From an uncultured Pseudomonadota bacterium (GTDB lineage Bacteria; SAR324; NAC60-12), in the NCBI GenBank assembly GCA_913056375.1, contig CAJXNF010000018.1, positions 1-18,643 on the forward strand: 18,643 bases of DNA, given 5' to 3'. Position 1 is the first letter of the stretch. Each line of letters begins with the position of its first letter. Both the position numbers and the translations under genes were made by a program. The notes below the pieces were generated by a model that saw only the letters and a list, made by a program, of their open reading frames with translations, was not told the DNA's origin and made no database searches. Positions 1 to 7,934 of the stretch are shown in pieces.

Positions 1-155
1 GTTTAAGTCATCTAAGGAAATCAGCTTCATTGCTTTCAATAAATTAGTTGTGACCATTTTTCTTGAGTCTGCAGAATCTTCCTCACAATCATAAAAGTCA
101 AATAAATTTTAGTTTTATCCAATGACATTAGGACAAACATTTGATAGACGTAAAT

Positions 156-178
156 ATCTCAGTTCATCCAAGTGAGAT
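156..178. repeat. Inverted repeat upstream of the TetR-type gene
   Basis: ATCTCA (156-161) and TGAGAT (173-178) are perfect inverted half-sites separated by 11 bases, about 96 bases before the TetR-type start. The symmetry and length fit an operator for a dimeric regulator. The surrounding DNA is very AT-rich, so a chance match is quite possible. No function can be assigned. Confidence 0.2.
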
Positions 179-236
179 CAGCATCAAGAAATCAGAGAGT
201 CCAAATTTTCTAATTTTGGTAAAATCAACTAAGATT

Positions 237-251
237 GTGATTCACCATCAC
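237..251. promoter_or_regulatory. Candidate operator: short palindrome before the TetR-type gene
   Basis: GTGAT (237-241) and ATCAC (247-251) form a perfect inverted repeat with a 5-base spacer, ending 22 bases before the ATG of the TetR-type gene. TetR-family regulators usually bind short palindromes at or near their own promoters, so autoregulation is a reasonable inference. The site is short and is not supported by a second copy in the window. Confidence 0.25.
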
Positions 252-273
252 TTCAAAATCTGCAATAGCAGTT

Positions 274-894
274 ATGGCAACTCTGACAGGGAATGATTTG
301 AAGAAGAAAACTAGGAGTAGTGGTTACAAGACAAAACGAGGTGACCAGCGAAGAGATGCATTACTAAATGCAACGAAAGAGATTATAACGCTTGGTGATA
401 TTTCAGAAATTTCTTTTGTTACTATAGCAAAAAAAGCTGAAATTCCACTACCTTCTGTCTATCACTATTTTAAAAACTTAGATGATTTGATTATGATGAT
501 AGTGGAGGAATTAGGAAAAGAATTACTAGAAGATCTTAAACTTGTGAAAAATACTAATTTTCACTCTTCTGAAGAAAGAATTCATTTCCTATTAGATGAA
601 AACATTAAATTCTTAAATGAGCATCCTATTGCCCAAAAAGTTTTCTACGCACCAAGTCTTCCAGATAGTGCAAAAGCAATTGATAAGAAATTAATGTTAG
701 AAATGTCAGAGCTATTTTTTTGGAGTGTTCGTAGCGAGTTGAAAAGGGGTAAGGAGGAATTTTTTGAAAGATTTTTAGTGGCTGTTCAAATATTTGACGC
801 AATTGCCAAACATGAGATTTCAAACAAAAACAGAATTTCAGTCAGTGCCACAGAGGATATTAGAAAAATTGTTACGTCTTACCTTCTGAACTGA
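274..894 (+). CDS. TetR/AcrR-family transcriptional regulator
   Basis: A 206-residue protein of typical TetR-family length. After a lysine/arginine-rich tail of about 25 residues comes an N-terminal helix-turn-helix (residues about 26-75), with the motif TIAKKAEIPLPSVYHYF followed by KNLDDLI, the classic TetR recognition-helix signature. The rest is a helical ligand-binding and dimerisation domain too divergent to suggest a ligand. It presumably represses or activates nearby genes in response to a small molecule. The ATG at 274 has no clear Shine-Dalgarno sequence, and no internal ATG offers a better start before the HTH. Its base composition is far more AT-rich than the genes to the right (sampled 60-base lines run near 28 percent G+C against about 50), so it may be acquired DNA. 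It converges on the MlrC-like gene with a 22-base gap. The family is secure; the target is unknown. Confidence 0.88.
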   Translation: MATLTGNDLKKKTRSSGYKTKRGDQRRDALLNATKEIITLGDISEISFVTIAKKAEIPLPSVYHYFKNLDDLIMMIVEELGKELLEDLKLVKNTNFHSSEERIHFLLDENIKFLNEHPIAQKVFYAPSLPDSAKAIDKKLMLEMSELFFWSVRSELKRGKEEFFERFLVAVQIFDAIAKHEISNKNRISVSATEDIRKIVTSYLLN

Positions 895-916
895 AATTAC
901 ACAGATTAAGTTATGT

Positions 917-2410
917 TCAAGCCTGTCTTACAAATGACCATTCTAAATCCCTTTCAAAAGGGAACATCGGTCTCCGCCGATGATGATAGTAAAAGTGATT
1001 CAAGTTAGAAGCTGTCACTCCTGGAGTATCGACTCTAATAAAGCGGGAGCACACTTCCTCATACGCAGCAATCGGAGCGTTTACGCCCTTGGCAACCAGG
1101 ACACGGAACCTTCCTGGATCAAGTCCACAACTACGTAATTGTTCCAAACTATAGGGTGCCATCCGTTTGCTGGTTAGCAGGATGATTAGTCCTTCCGCAG
1201 ATCGAACGACCGCACTCAATCCCTGATCAAAATGCGTAAAACCACCATGACGGGCTAGGGGTTCTTCAAACTTTCCTGGATAAATTCCAATGACTTCTAC
1301 CCAAGCAATCAACGGATCGCCATGCAGTCGATCTGTTTTCCCACCCATTGCCAGCTTCAGTTCAGCGCCTAGTCCTACATCTGCAACTTGACGCACAGCT
1401 TCTGGATCATATAGACAAACAAAGGAATCTCGAACTCTTTGACTCAATAATGCTTGCGCGATCAGCGTTCCATCAGCAGGCGAGCCACCTCCCACGTTAT
1501 CACCCATGTCCAGAAAGCAGGTTGATCTGGTGTCGTTCTTCAACGAATCAATCGCCTGATCAATTGGCACACCAGTCCCATTAAAATCAGCGCGATGTTC
1601 CCACAGATAATTGGACAACTCCGCCAAGGTCTGTTCAGCAACCAGAGAAGTTTTGTCGCTGACTGCCAGGATTGAAGTTCCCATTTCATCTACATCTGCA
1701 TAGGGATAGCCCTGCAGTATGCTTAGCGATAACAGTCCCTTTTTCCTTCGTAGCTTCTCTGCAAGCTCGTATAGTTCTTTGCAGGGAGACAACTCTGTAC
1801 ACTGCTTTTCAATATTCATCACGAAGGGTAGGAAGGCAGCTCGCTGAACAGGCTCCACTTCCCCTCGCAGAGTCTTGCTCATCAACTCGGCAGCCTCCGA
1901 TCCACGCGCGTATTGATCAAGGTGGGGATTCGTCCGATAGGCTATTAAAGCATTTGTGGATGCGACCATCTGAGATGAGAGATTTGCGTGTAAATCCAAT
2001 GTTCCGATGATGGGAACTTCAGCTCCTACTCTTTCGCGAAGCTGCTTCAGCCAATAACCATCAGCGTCTAGATGCTGTTCACTCACAGTCGCCCCATGAG
2101 GAGCGACCAAGTAACCATCCAACGGACCAGCCTGCTCCACCTGCTTGAACATGTTTTCAAGCAACTGTTCAAAAGCTTCCTTCTGGATCGTTCCATAGGG
2201 AATCGCCCGAGCCGCAAAGAGTGGGACTGCCTCCATCCCTTCTTTTTCCAGGCCTGCAAAAAAACCTGCGACCTCGTGGTGAGTATTCGCCAGCTGTTTG
2301 CGAATTTCCTCACCTACCAGCAAGAGGTCTTCTGCAAAGTGATGAAGCTTGGTCTGTTGATTCAGGAAGGTATTTGATTCCTGCATCAGGCACAGAATGC
2401 CAATCCGCAT
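917..2410 (-). CDS. M81-family metallopeptidase-like protein (MlrC type)
   Basis: A 497-residue protein matching the MlrC/M81 family in length and layout. The family is named for microcystinase C, which cleaves the linearised toxin. Most members sit in catabolic clusters and act on unknown amides or peptides. Visible family signatures are MRIGI at the N-terminus with QESNTF (10-15), APHGA (103-107), the metal-site segment GTLDLHAN (136-143; Asp139, His141), YRTNPHLD (158-165) and the C-terminal-domain loop DMGDNVGGGSPADGT (301-315). There is no signal peptide, so it is probably cytoplasmic. The ATG is supported by AAGGA at 2418-2422 with a 7-base spacer. It is preceded on the same strand by a small lipoprotein gene about 240 bases away and converges on the TetR-type gene. 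The substrate cannot be deduced; microcystin should not be assumed. Confidence 0.87.
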   Translation of the reverse strand: MRIGILCLMQESNTFLNQQTKLHHFAEDLLLVGEEIRKQLANTHHEVAGFFAGLEKEGMEAVPLFAARAIPYGTIQKEAFEQLLENMFKQVEQAGPLDGYLVAPHGATVSEQHLDADGYWLKQLRERVGAEVPIIGTLDLHANLSSQMVASTNALIAYRTNPHLDQYARGSEAAELMSKTLRGEVEPVQRAAFLPFVMNIEKQCTELSPCKELYELAEKLRRKKGLLSLSILQGYPYADVDEMGTSILAVSDKTSLVAEQTLAELSNYLWEHRADFNGTGVPIDQAIDSLKNDTRSTCFLDMGDNVGGGSPADGTLIAQALLSQRVRDSFVCLYDPEAVRQVADVGLGAELKLAMGGKTDRLHGDPLIAWVEVIGIYPGKFEEPLARHGGFTHFDQGLSAVVRSAEGLIILLTSKRMAPYSLEQLRSCGLDPGRFRVLVAKGVNAPIAAYEEVCSRFIRVDTPGVTASNLNHFYYHHRRRPMFPFERDLEWSFVRQA

Positions 2411-2592
2411 TGGATTTTCCTTGGATCAAAGAATAATTCGAAAGACAACAACTTTGTACTGCGGTCTTTCAGTAAAGGATTGTCAGAAAGAGAAGATATA
2501 AAGCGATTGGACCCTCAAGGCAACCAAAGCTTTGGTAGGTAATTTAAGCGAATAAGGACGGGGAAAGATTTGTGGGGCTTTGTCTGAATGGG

Positions 2593-2637
2593 ATGAGGGC
2601 TGGGAGCGACCAGAAATCGTCAGCCTGCAACCCTCAT
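2593..2637. repeat. Interrupted inverted repeat between the lipoprotein and mlrC-like genes
   Basis: ATGAGGG (2593-2599) is the perfect inverse of CCCTCAT (2631-2637). The pairing continues inward with CTG (2600-2602) and CAG (2621-2623) after a 7-base bulge, giving an RNA stem of about 10 pairs with an 18-base loop. On the minus strand it begins about 12 bases after the lipoprotein stop codon. It could stabilise or end that transcript, or be a structured leader for the MlrC-like gene. No U-run follows, so it is not a canonical intrinsic terminator. The rest of 2411-2649 shows nothing else convincing. Confidence 0.3.
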
Positions 2638-2649
2638 TGATGACTGGAG

Positions 2650-2784
2650 TCAGGCTCCGGAACACATCCCAAAAAAATACACAGACGTATTGTTTGTGAT
2701 GCGGTCTTTGCAGACATGTTTACCGCTGCATCCAGCTAGTGAGCCTACCAGCAAGAGAGCAAAAACAAGTAAGGTCATTCTCAT
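2650..2784 (-). CDS. Very small secreted lipoprotein, 44 residues
   Basis: The coding sequence gives a 44-residue precursor starting MRMTLLVFALLL. Its N-terminus is a lipoprotein signal: short positive start, hydrophobic core (residues 4-17) and a lipobox ending LAGC, with the lipidated cysteine at residue 19. The mature peptide would be only 26 residues, starting CSGKHVC, with two further cysteines (residues 25 and 41) that could form a disulfide. The start at 2784 is chosen because GGAGG lies 4 bases upstream; a second ATG two codons later would have a 10-base spacer. The frame is open further upstream, to 2910, but that extension lacks a ribosome site and would bury the signal peptide. It resembles no family I recognise and is only loosely like entericidin-type small lipoproteins in size. 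Lack of an Asp at mature position 2 suggests outer-membrane sorting by the Lol rule. Confidence 0.62.
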   Translation of the reverse strand: MRMTLLVFALLLVGSLAGCSGKHVCKDRITNNTSVYFFGMCSGA

Positions 2785-3073
2785 ACGGCCTCCATGGTCG
2801 TTTTGTTCATAGCAGATGCGACTCATTCGCACCAAAATCTTGAATTCGAACAAAAATTTATTCAAATTTCTCGCCAGCAAAGTAGAGATTTTTTGGTGAA
2901 GACTGTTCAATGTTTGAAAGTCGTGTGATCTTTTAAGAATCCAAATTTAAGGTTGTTCAGGAGTAGACTGAACTGGCTACTTCAATCAAAGGTCTCTGAA
3001 CCAGATTCCTAAACACGATCTTGAATTCTGAAATGTCCAAAAGAATTTTTCCAAATCACAAATGGAGTGATCG

Positions 3074-3598
3074 ATGACTGAGCAAGAAACTCATACAGGT
3101 GGGTGTAGCTGCGGTGCCGTTCGCTACGAAAGTCATGGCAAACCAACCCGAGTGGCTGTCTGCCATTGTCGTTACTGCCAAACACGGACAGGCTCGGCTT
3201 TTGGCATGAATGTCTATTTTGAGGATTCGCAAATCAAGGTCACGTCAGGCGAATTGAAGGAATATTCCTTCTCGAACAATGCAAATCGCCACTTTCACAA
3301 CCGCTTCTGCCCGAACTGTGGAACTACAGTCTTCTGGAGAATTGAGATGCGCCCAGGTTGGACTGGAGTTGCTGCTGGAACCTTTGATGCTCCCTCTTTT
3401 TGGTTTGAGACAGATGACGCAGTCCAAATCTTCACCCGTACCAAGGCGCCGTTTGTGGACGTCTCCTTTTCAGACTCGCACGAGACAGCTGCTTACTACT
3501 CTCCCACCCATAACGATCATCCAGGTTTGATGATTCGGGAAGATCAAGAACTACAGTCATTTGATCTTTTGCATATCACTGAAAAGCCGGGCCACTGA
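3074..3598 (+). CDS. GFA-family zinc protein (glutathione-dependent formaldehyde-activating enzyme-like)
   Basis: A 174-residue GFA/CENP-V-fold protein. The zinc-binding cysteines are all present: CxC at 11 and 13, CHCxxC at 30, 32 and 35, and CxxC at 79 and 82 (FCPNCG). Gfa of Paracoccus was proposed to promote S-hydroxymethylglutathione formation from formaldehyde and glutathione, though that role is disputed. Most members are uncharacterised and many bind glutathione conjugates. No signal peptide is seen, so it should be cytosolic. The ATG has GGAG at 3063-3066 with a 7-base spacer. The C-terminal tail after about residue 140 is variable in this family. It converges on a glutathione S-transferase gene 62 bases away, which fits a shared glutathione theme, but the two are on opposite strands and not one operon. 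Confidence 0.88.
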   Translation: MTEQETHTGGCSCGAVRYESHGKPTRVAVCHCRYCQTRTGSAFGMNVYFEDSQIKVTSGELKEYSFSNNANRHFHNRFCPNCGTTVFWRIEMRPGWTGVAAGTFDAPSFWFETDDAVQIFTRTKAPFVDVSFSDSHETAAYYSPTHNDHPGLMIREDQELQSFDLLHITEKPGH

Positions 3599-3604
3599 AA
3601 GTAC

Positions 3605-3624
3605 TGTTCACTATTGGGTGAACA
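3605..3624. terminator. Hairpin between convergent GFA and GST genes
   Basis: TGTTCAC (3605-3611) and GTGAACA (3618-3624) form a perfect 7-base-pair stem with a 6-base loop, 7 bases after the GFA stop and 37 bases beyond the GST stop. The position between two convergent genes suits a bidirectional terminator. No T-run follows on either strand, so it would be weak or factor-assisted. It could equally be a protein-binding palindrome. Confidence 0.3.
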
Positions 3625-3660
3625 CAATCTCTGAGCACTCAGGGGCCAATACTCTTCTCA

Positions 3661-4263
3661 CTAGATATCCTCTATCGTAACATGTCCAGGCTGAGATTTG
3701 ACACGGTCTATCCAATCCTTGATGGCGGGAAAGTCATCAAGGATCTGGCCCCCTTCCTCTGCTTTGTGGGTATAGGCATAAAGCGCGATGTCTGCGATAC
3801 CATATTGTGGCCCGAAAAATTTCTGCTCCTGAAGGTGCTTCTCCATCACAGCTAACGCTTTTCTGCCAGCAAGCTGACGTCGTTTCAGTTCCTCTTCGTC
3901 GTACTCTCCAACTTTTAGATAGTTTTTCCAGAAGCGCGGTGTCGCAATGTTGGGTTCATGACTATATTGCTCAAAGAACAGCCATTCATATAGTTTGCTC
4001 TTCTGCCAAGAGTCACTAGGTAGAAAACGTGTACCTTCCGCCAAGTGTAGCAGGATCGCGTTGGATTCTGCCAGAAACCGTCCATCCCCCAAGCTAAGCA
4101 GTGGAACCTTTCCATTGGGATTCATCTCAAGAAACTGAGGAGTTTGTGTTTCGCCTTTTAGAATGTTGGTTTCCACATAAATGAACGGCAAGCGGAGCTG
4201 ATGAAGCAGCAAGCGAACCTTGTAACCATTGCCAGAAGATTTGAAATCATAGAGAGTGAGCAT
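3661..4263 (-). CDS. Glutathione S-transferase family protein
   Basis: A 200-residue cytosolic GST-fold protein of normal length. The N-terminal thioredoxin-like domain (1-80) shows SSGNGYKVRLLL (9-20), the cis-proline segment NGKVPLL (50-56) and the glutathione gamma-glutamyl contact ESNAILLHLA (66-75). The all-helical C-terminal domain (about 88-200) includes the conserved GIADIALYAYTH segment, the N-capping motif of GST helix 6. It conjugates glutathione to electrophiles or acts as a thiol reductase or isomerase; class and substrate are not clear. The ATG at 4263 is the first in frame and no strong ribosome site precedes it. It is transcribed away from the MetE-like gene, with an 86-base divergent intergenic region that must hold both promoters, and towards the GFA gene. 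Confidence 0.9.
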   Translation of the reverse strand: MLTLYDFKSSGNGYKVRLLLHQLRLPFIYVETNILKGETQTPQFLEMNPNGKVPLLSLGDGRFLAESNAILLHLAEGTRFLPSDSWQKSKLYEWLFFEQYSHEPNIATPRFWKNYLKVGEYDEEELKRRQLAGRKALAVMEKHLQEQKFFGPQYGIADIALYAYTHKAEEGGQILDDFPAIKDWIDRVKSQPGHVTIEDI

Positions 4264-4349
4264 ACTATTCCATGGAAGAGTGCTTGATCCTACGAGAGAC
4301 CTCGGTGTAGTCTTGCCTCCATTTCAAACCTGAATGAAGAGGAAGCTTC

Positions 4350-5420
4350 ATGGCCAAATCAAAACTGCAAACCACAACGATTGGTTCCTTCCCCAAGCCT
4401 GATTTTTTGCCAATTCGAGACTGGTTCGATGCAGCCCGCAGTGAAGGTAGCATGAACTCTCCCAAAACCACGACCAACTTCACAAATTATAGCGACGCAA
4501 GTGCTGATGACGAGGATTTGTATCGGAGGGCTGCCGAGAGAGTGATCGCTCTGCAAATTAAAGCTGGAATCGATATTCCCACTGATGGGGAAGTGTGTCG
4601 GGAGAACTACATTCATAATCACTGTCGGCACACGGAGAGTTTTGATTTTCAGCAGTTAGAGCATCGTGTTCTGCGGGATGGGGCCTACGAAACTGATCTA
4701 CCTGCCATCCGGAAAACAGTTCAGCACAAAGGATCCGCGTACTCTGTCAGAGATTTCAAGGCGGCACAATCGGTCTCCAGTCGGCCAATCAAGTTTACCA
4801 TTCCAGGTCCCTTGACCATCATGGATACGAACGCGGACTGCTTCTACCAGGACCGGCGGCGCTTGGCAGAAGATCTGGCCACGACCGTCAACTTTGAAAT
4901 TTTGGCGCTGGTGGAAGCTGGTTGTCGGCACATTCAGGTGGATGAACCCCTGTTTGCCCGGCAGGTTGGTGACGCTCAGTCCTTCGGTTTTGAAATGCTT
5001 GAACGCTGCTTCAATGGGGTTCCCAAGGAAGTGTGCAAGATTGTCCATATTTGCTGTGGTTATCCAAATTTTCTTGATGAGGAGGATTATAAAAAAGCTG
5101 ATCCTGACAGTTATCATCAGTTGGCAAAGGAAATGGACTTATTAAACTTTGACCAGATCTCCATCGAAGATGCCCACTGTGCAAATGATCTAAAACTGCT
5201 GGAGTTATTTGAGAAGAAGACGATTATCTTTGGGACCATTGCTATCGCTCGCAGTCGACTGGAAACACTGGAGGAAGTAACTGGACGGATCCAAGCTGCT
5301 CTGGAACACATTGACCGAGAACGTCTGGTAATTGCGCCGGACTGTGGTCTTGGGTTTCTCTCAGAAGACTTAGCCGCAGCCAAGCTAGAAGTGATGTGCC
5401 AGGCTGCTGCGCAGTGTTGA
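4350..5420 (+). CDS. Stand-alone MetE C-terminal-type methyltransferase (cobalamin-independent methionine synthase II family)
   Basis: A 356-residue protein corresponding to the C-terminal catalytic barrel of MetE, without the N-terminal half of the roughly 750-residue enzyme. The start TTTIGSFPK (8-16) is the family signature. The four zinc ligands that activate the thiol are visible: His233 and Cys235 (VHICCGYP), Glu273 (SIEDAH) and Cys332 (PDCGLG). VDEP (197-200) is also conserved. It should therefore be able to transfer a methyl or alkyl group to a zinc-bound thiol. Single-domain relatives include core-MetE enzymes and epoxyalkane:coenzyme M transferase, and many sit in catabolic clusters, so biosynthetic methionine formation is not assured. 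GAGGAA (4336-4341) lies 8 bases before the ATG. It heads a plus-strand run with the DUF1330, hydrolase and RraA genes. Confidence 0.87.
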   Translation: MAKSKLQTTTIGSFPKPDFLPIRDWFDAARSEGSMNSPKTTTNFTNYSDASADDEDLYRRAAERVIALQIKAGIDIPTDGEVCRENYIHNHCRHTESFDFQQLEHRVLRDGAYETDLPAIRKTVQHKGSAYSVRDFKAAQSVSSRPIKFTIPGPLTIMDTNADCFYQDRRRLAEDLATTVNFEILALVEAGCRHIQVDEPLFARQVGDAQSFGFEMLERCFNGVPKEVCKIVHICCGYPNFLDEEDYKKADPDSYHQLAKEMDLLNFDQISIEDAHCANDLKLLELFEKKTIIFGTIAIARSRLETLEEVTGRIQAALEHIDRERLVIAPDCGLGFLSEDLAAAKLEVMCQAAAQC

Positions 5421-5475
5421 AGCTCAACACAGGTCTGCTGATTTCGAGTACTTATTCTTTTCACATACCTGCTGG

Positions 5476-5500
5476 GGATTTTCTCTGACAGGATTTTCTC
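5476..5500 (+). repeat. Pair of 10-base direct repeats in a leader
   Basis: GGATTTTCTC occurs at 5476-5485 and again at 5491-5500, a 15-base period, within the 102-base gap between the MetE-like and DUF1330 genes. The spacing is about one and a half helical turns. Possible roles are a regulator-binding pair or a small slippage duplication. Confidence 0.35.
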
Positions 5501-5522
5501 AACCTCACTAGAGGCAAATACG

Positions 5523-5813
5523 ATGGCCAAAGCCTACCTGATTTCCATTTATAACGAGATCCACGACCCAGAAAAACTGAAGGCCTACGCTGCGGATGCC
5601 TTGCCTGCACTGCAAGCACATGGTGCCACTCCTCTCGCCCGAGGATCAGAAATTGTCAGTAAAGAAGGCAACAAACCTCTACGGGCTGTGGTGATGGAAT
5701 TTGAAAGCTTGGATGCTGCAAGAACAGCTTACGAGAGTGAAGAATACAAGGGAGCGCTGGCTAAGCTAGAAGGAGGAGTGGACCGACAGCTATTCCTGAT
5801 CGAAGGGTTATAG
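5523..5813 (+). CDS. DUF1330 family small protein
   Basis: A 96-residue protein with the DUF1330 ferredoxin-like alpha/beta fold pattern: MAKAYLISIYNEIHDPEKLKAY, then a glycine-rich turn (LARGSEIVS), a hydrophobic strand followed by FESLDAARTAYESEEY (residues about 60-75) and a short C-terminal strand. It is full-length for the family. These dimeric proteins resemble Dabb/ABM monooxygenase folds but have no established reaction, and they commonly lie beside catabolic genes. GAGG at 5511-5514 sits 8 bases before the ATG. The gene lies 102 bases after the MetE-like gene and 49 bases before the large hydrolase gene on the same strand, so co-transcription is likely. The family call is secure; the function is unknown. 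Confidence 0.85.
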   Translation: MAKAYLISIYNEIHDPEKLKAYAADALPALQAHGATPLARGSEIVSKEGNKPLRAVVMEFESLDAARTAYESEEYKGALAKLEGGVDRQLFLIEGL

Positions 5814-5862
5814 GAATCAATTAGCTCAAATTTCCAAACTATTCTGCAGAGAGGATTGCCCA

Positions 5863-7848
5863 ATGCCTTTGGTCCAGCTTGAAATCACCCGTCAGGAAAG
5901 ATTTGCTTCGGGGATGGAATTTGGTGACGTTGGCACCTACGAGTTACTACATGGGATTGCTCACTATGAAGTCGATCCTAAGCATCCTGCCAACTCAGGG
6001 ATTATCGATCTGGAGTTGGCTCCAACCAATCAGCGGGGCCAAGTCGAGTTTGAGTCTGACTTCGTCCTGTTGCATCCGACGGATCCAAAACGAGGCAACG
6101 GGGCAGTGCTCTATGATGTGGTGAACCGGGGAACCAAGACCGTGCTTACCTTCAACAGTGTGCCTCGTTCGCAGGATCCCATGATGCCAGTAGAACCAGG
6201 GAATGGGTTCTTACTTCGCAACGGCTACACGGTGGTTTTTGGAGGATGGCAGGCAGATGTGCCTCCAATACCTGGGCTGATTGGCATGCGAGCCCCAGAA
6301 GCGCTGGATGAACAAGGCCAACCAATCGAAGGCCGAATTCTCTGTTGGTTTCAGGAGCAGGAGGCTGAGGCAAGCCAATGGCAAATGCTCTCTCACAAGG
6401 ATCACCTCCCACACCCACCAGCAGATCCTGAGGAAGTGGAAGCCCGGATGTTCGTAAAGGATCACCCCAATGATACTGGACAACTCATTCCGCGCGATCA
6501 ATGGCGGTTTGCTCGCCGAGGGACAGCTGAGCAGGAGCCTGAGCCCCACCATGTTTTTATGGAATCGGGGTTTCAGCCGGGCCGCATTTATGAGTTGGTC
6601 TATACCACTAGGGGCAGTCGAGTCATTGGGTTGGGGTTCGCTGCAATGAGAGACATGGCCTCTTTTCTTAAGTATGGAACCAATAAAGAGGGGAATCCAT
6701 GTGCTGGCTCCCTGACCCGGGCACACGCTTTTGGTCAATCTCAGAGTGGACGCTTCTTGAGGACCTATCTTTATACCGGGATCAACACAGATGAATCAGG
6801 ACGGCAAGCATTGGATGGCTTGATTCCGCATGTTGCCGGGGGAATGAAGGGAGAATTCAATCTTCGCTTTGGGCAACCGTCCAAGGATATTTGTTATGTA
6901 TTACCTGGACTTTTCCCCTGTTCGGATAGCACGCAGATCGATCCACTGACTGGAATCCAAGGGGCATTACTAGATCGAACCAGACAAAACGGTCATCTTC
7001 CCAAGGTAATCTTCACCAACACTTCTGCAGAATATTGGCGAGGCGACGCAGCCCTGATTCACACAAATTTAGTCAATAGGACAGAGTTGCCAGAAGATGT
7101 TGAGTTTGTGCGTCGCTACCACTTCTCCGGAACTCAGCATGGAGTCGGAGCATTCCCGCTAGAGACTATTCGAAGTTCAGATGGTTGGCGTGGGCAACAA
7201 CGCTTCAGCTGCATGGACTACAGCCCGCTACTTCGTTCAGTTCTGCGGAATCTGGATCAGTGGGTTGCCGATGGTACACCTCCTCCACCAAGTCGGCATC
7301 CACGTTTGCAGGACGGAACAGCCCAGGAATCCAAGAACGTCATGCCCAACTTTGCCAAACTTCCAGGTTTCAATCCACCAGAACGACTGGCTCGAGCGCA
7401 GCGATTGGACTACGGACCCGAGTTGGATCAAGGACGGACTCTGACCTTACCAGCTACACAAGGGGAACAATTTCCAGCTTTTGTTTCTGCTGTAAATAAA
7501 GATTTGAATGAGATCGCAGGAATTCCACTACCTGAACTTTCGGTTCCTCTGGCAACCTTCACAGGCTGGAATCTCCGTCATCCGGAACGGGGTAATCCTG
7601 ACCTATTCCATGGAATTAGCGGAGGACTTGCTGGTTCGACTATTCCTTTTCCAGCCACTCGCAAACAACGCGAATCGTCAGGTGATCCAAGGTTATCCAT
7701 TGAGGAACGCTATCTATCTCGTGAGGACTATCTCCAGAAACTTCGAGAAGCTGGGAAGGCTTTGGTGGCCGAAGGATACCTTTTGGAAGAAGACATTGAA
7801 CGGATTGTTCAACGGACTGCTAAAATTTGGGATGCCTTTACATCCTAA
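5863..7848 (+). CDS. Large alpha/beta hydrolase domain protein
   Basis: A 661-residue cytosolic protein of the long alpha/beta-hydrolase-domain family sometimes annotated Abhydrolase_10. The N-terminal part (about 1-140) is rich in beta-strands, including VLYDVVNRG (82-90) and GYTVVFGGWQ (121-130). The nucleophile elbow is HAFGQSQSGRFLR (288-300), with Ser293 in GxSxSG as the likely nucleophile. The C-terminal half carries RHPERGNP and ISGGLAGSTIPF. No signal peptide is present, so the substrate is probably a soluble ester, lactone or amide inside the cell, but members are largely uncharacterised. GAGG at 5851-5854 with an 8-base spacer fixes the start. It follows the DUF1330 gene and precedes the RraA-like gene by 86 bases, consistent with a degradative operon. 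Confidence 0.83.
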   Translation: MPLVQLEITRQERFASGMEFGDVGTYELLHGIAHYEVDPKHPANSGIIDLELAPTNQRGQVEFESDFVLLHPTDPKRGNGAVLYDVVNRGTKTVLTFNSVPRSQDPMMPVEPGNGFLLRNGYTVVFGGWQADVPPIPGLIGMRAPEALDEQGQPIEGRILCWFQEQEAEASQWQMLSHKDHLPHPPADPEEVEARMFVKDHPNDTGQLIPRDQWRFARRGTAEQEPEPHHVFMESGFQPGRIYELVYTTRGSRVIGLGFAAMRDMASFLKYGTNKEGNPCAGSLTRAHAFGQSQSGRFLRTYLYTGINTDESGRQALDGLIPHVAGGMKGEFNLRFGQPSKDICYVLPGLFPCSDSTQIDPLTGIQGALLDRTRQNGHLPKVIFTNTSAEYWRGDAALIHTNLVNRTELPEDVEFVRRYHFSGTQHGVGAFPLETIRSSDGWRGQQRFSCMDYSPLLRSVLRNLDQWVADGTPPPPSRHPRLQDGTAQESKNVMPNFAKLPGFNPPERLARAQRLDYGPELDQGRTLTLPATQGEQFPAFVSAVNKDLNEIAGIPLPELSVPLATFTGWNLRHPERGNPDLFHGISGGLAGSTIPFPATRKQRESSGDPRLSIEERYLSREDYLQKLREAGKALVAEGYLLEEDIERIVQRTAKIWDAFTS

Positions 7849-7934
7849 CTGGCAAGCTCTCAAACGCAGAAAGTTTCTGATTTCAAAAGATTCAACGAAT
7901 TCAATATGAAAAACTACAAAAGTACTTGTTAGAC

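Noticed and set aside
2483..2665. 60-codon minus-strand open frame upstream of the mlrC-like gene
   Set aside because: Its start overlaps the end of the well-supported lipoprotein gene, it has no ribosome site, and its composition does not resemble a protein. Treated as chance.
2650..2910. 86-residue version of the small lipoprotein
   Set aside because: The extra 42 N-terminal residues would place the signal peptide internally, and only the start at 2784 has a GGAGG site.
6211..6738. 175-codon minus-strand open frame inside the large hydrolase gene
   Set aside because: It is the antisense shadow of a well-supported gene with a good ribosome site and family motifs.
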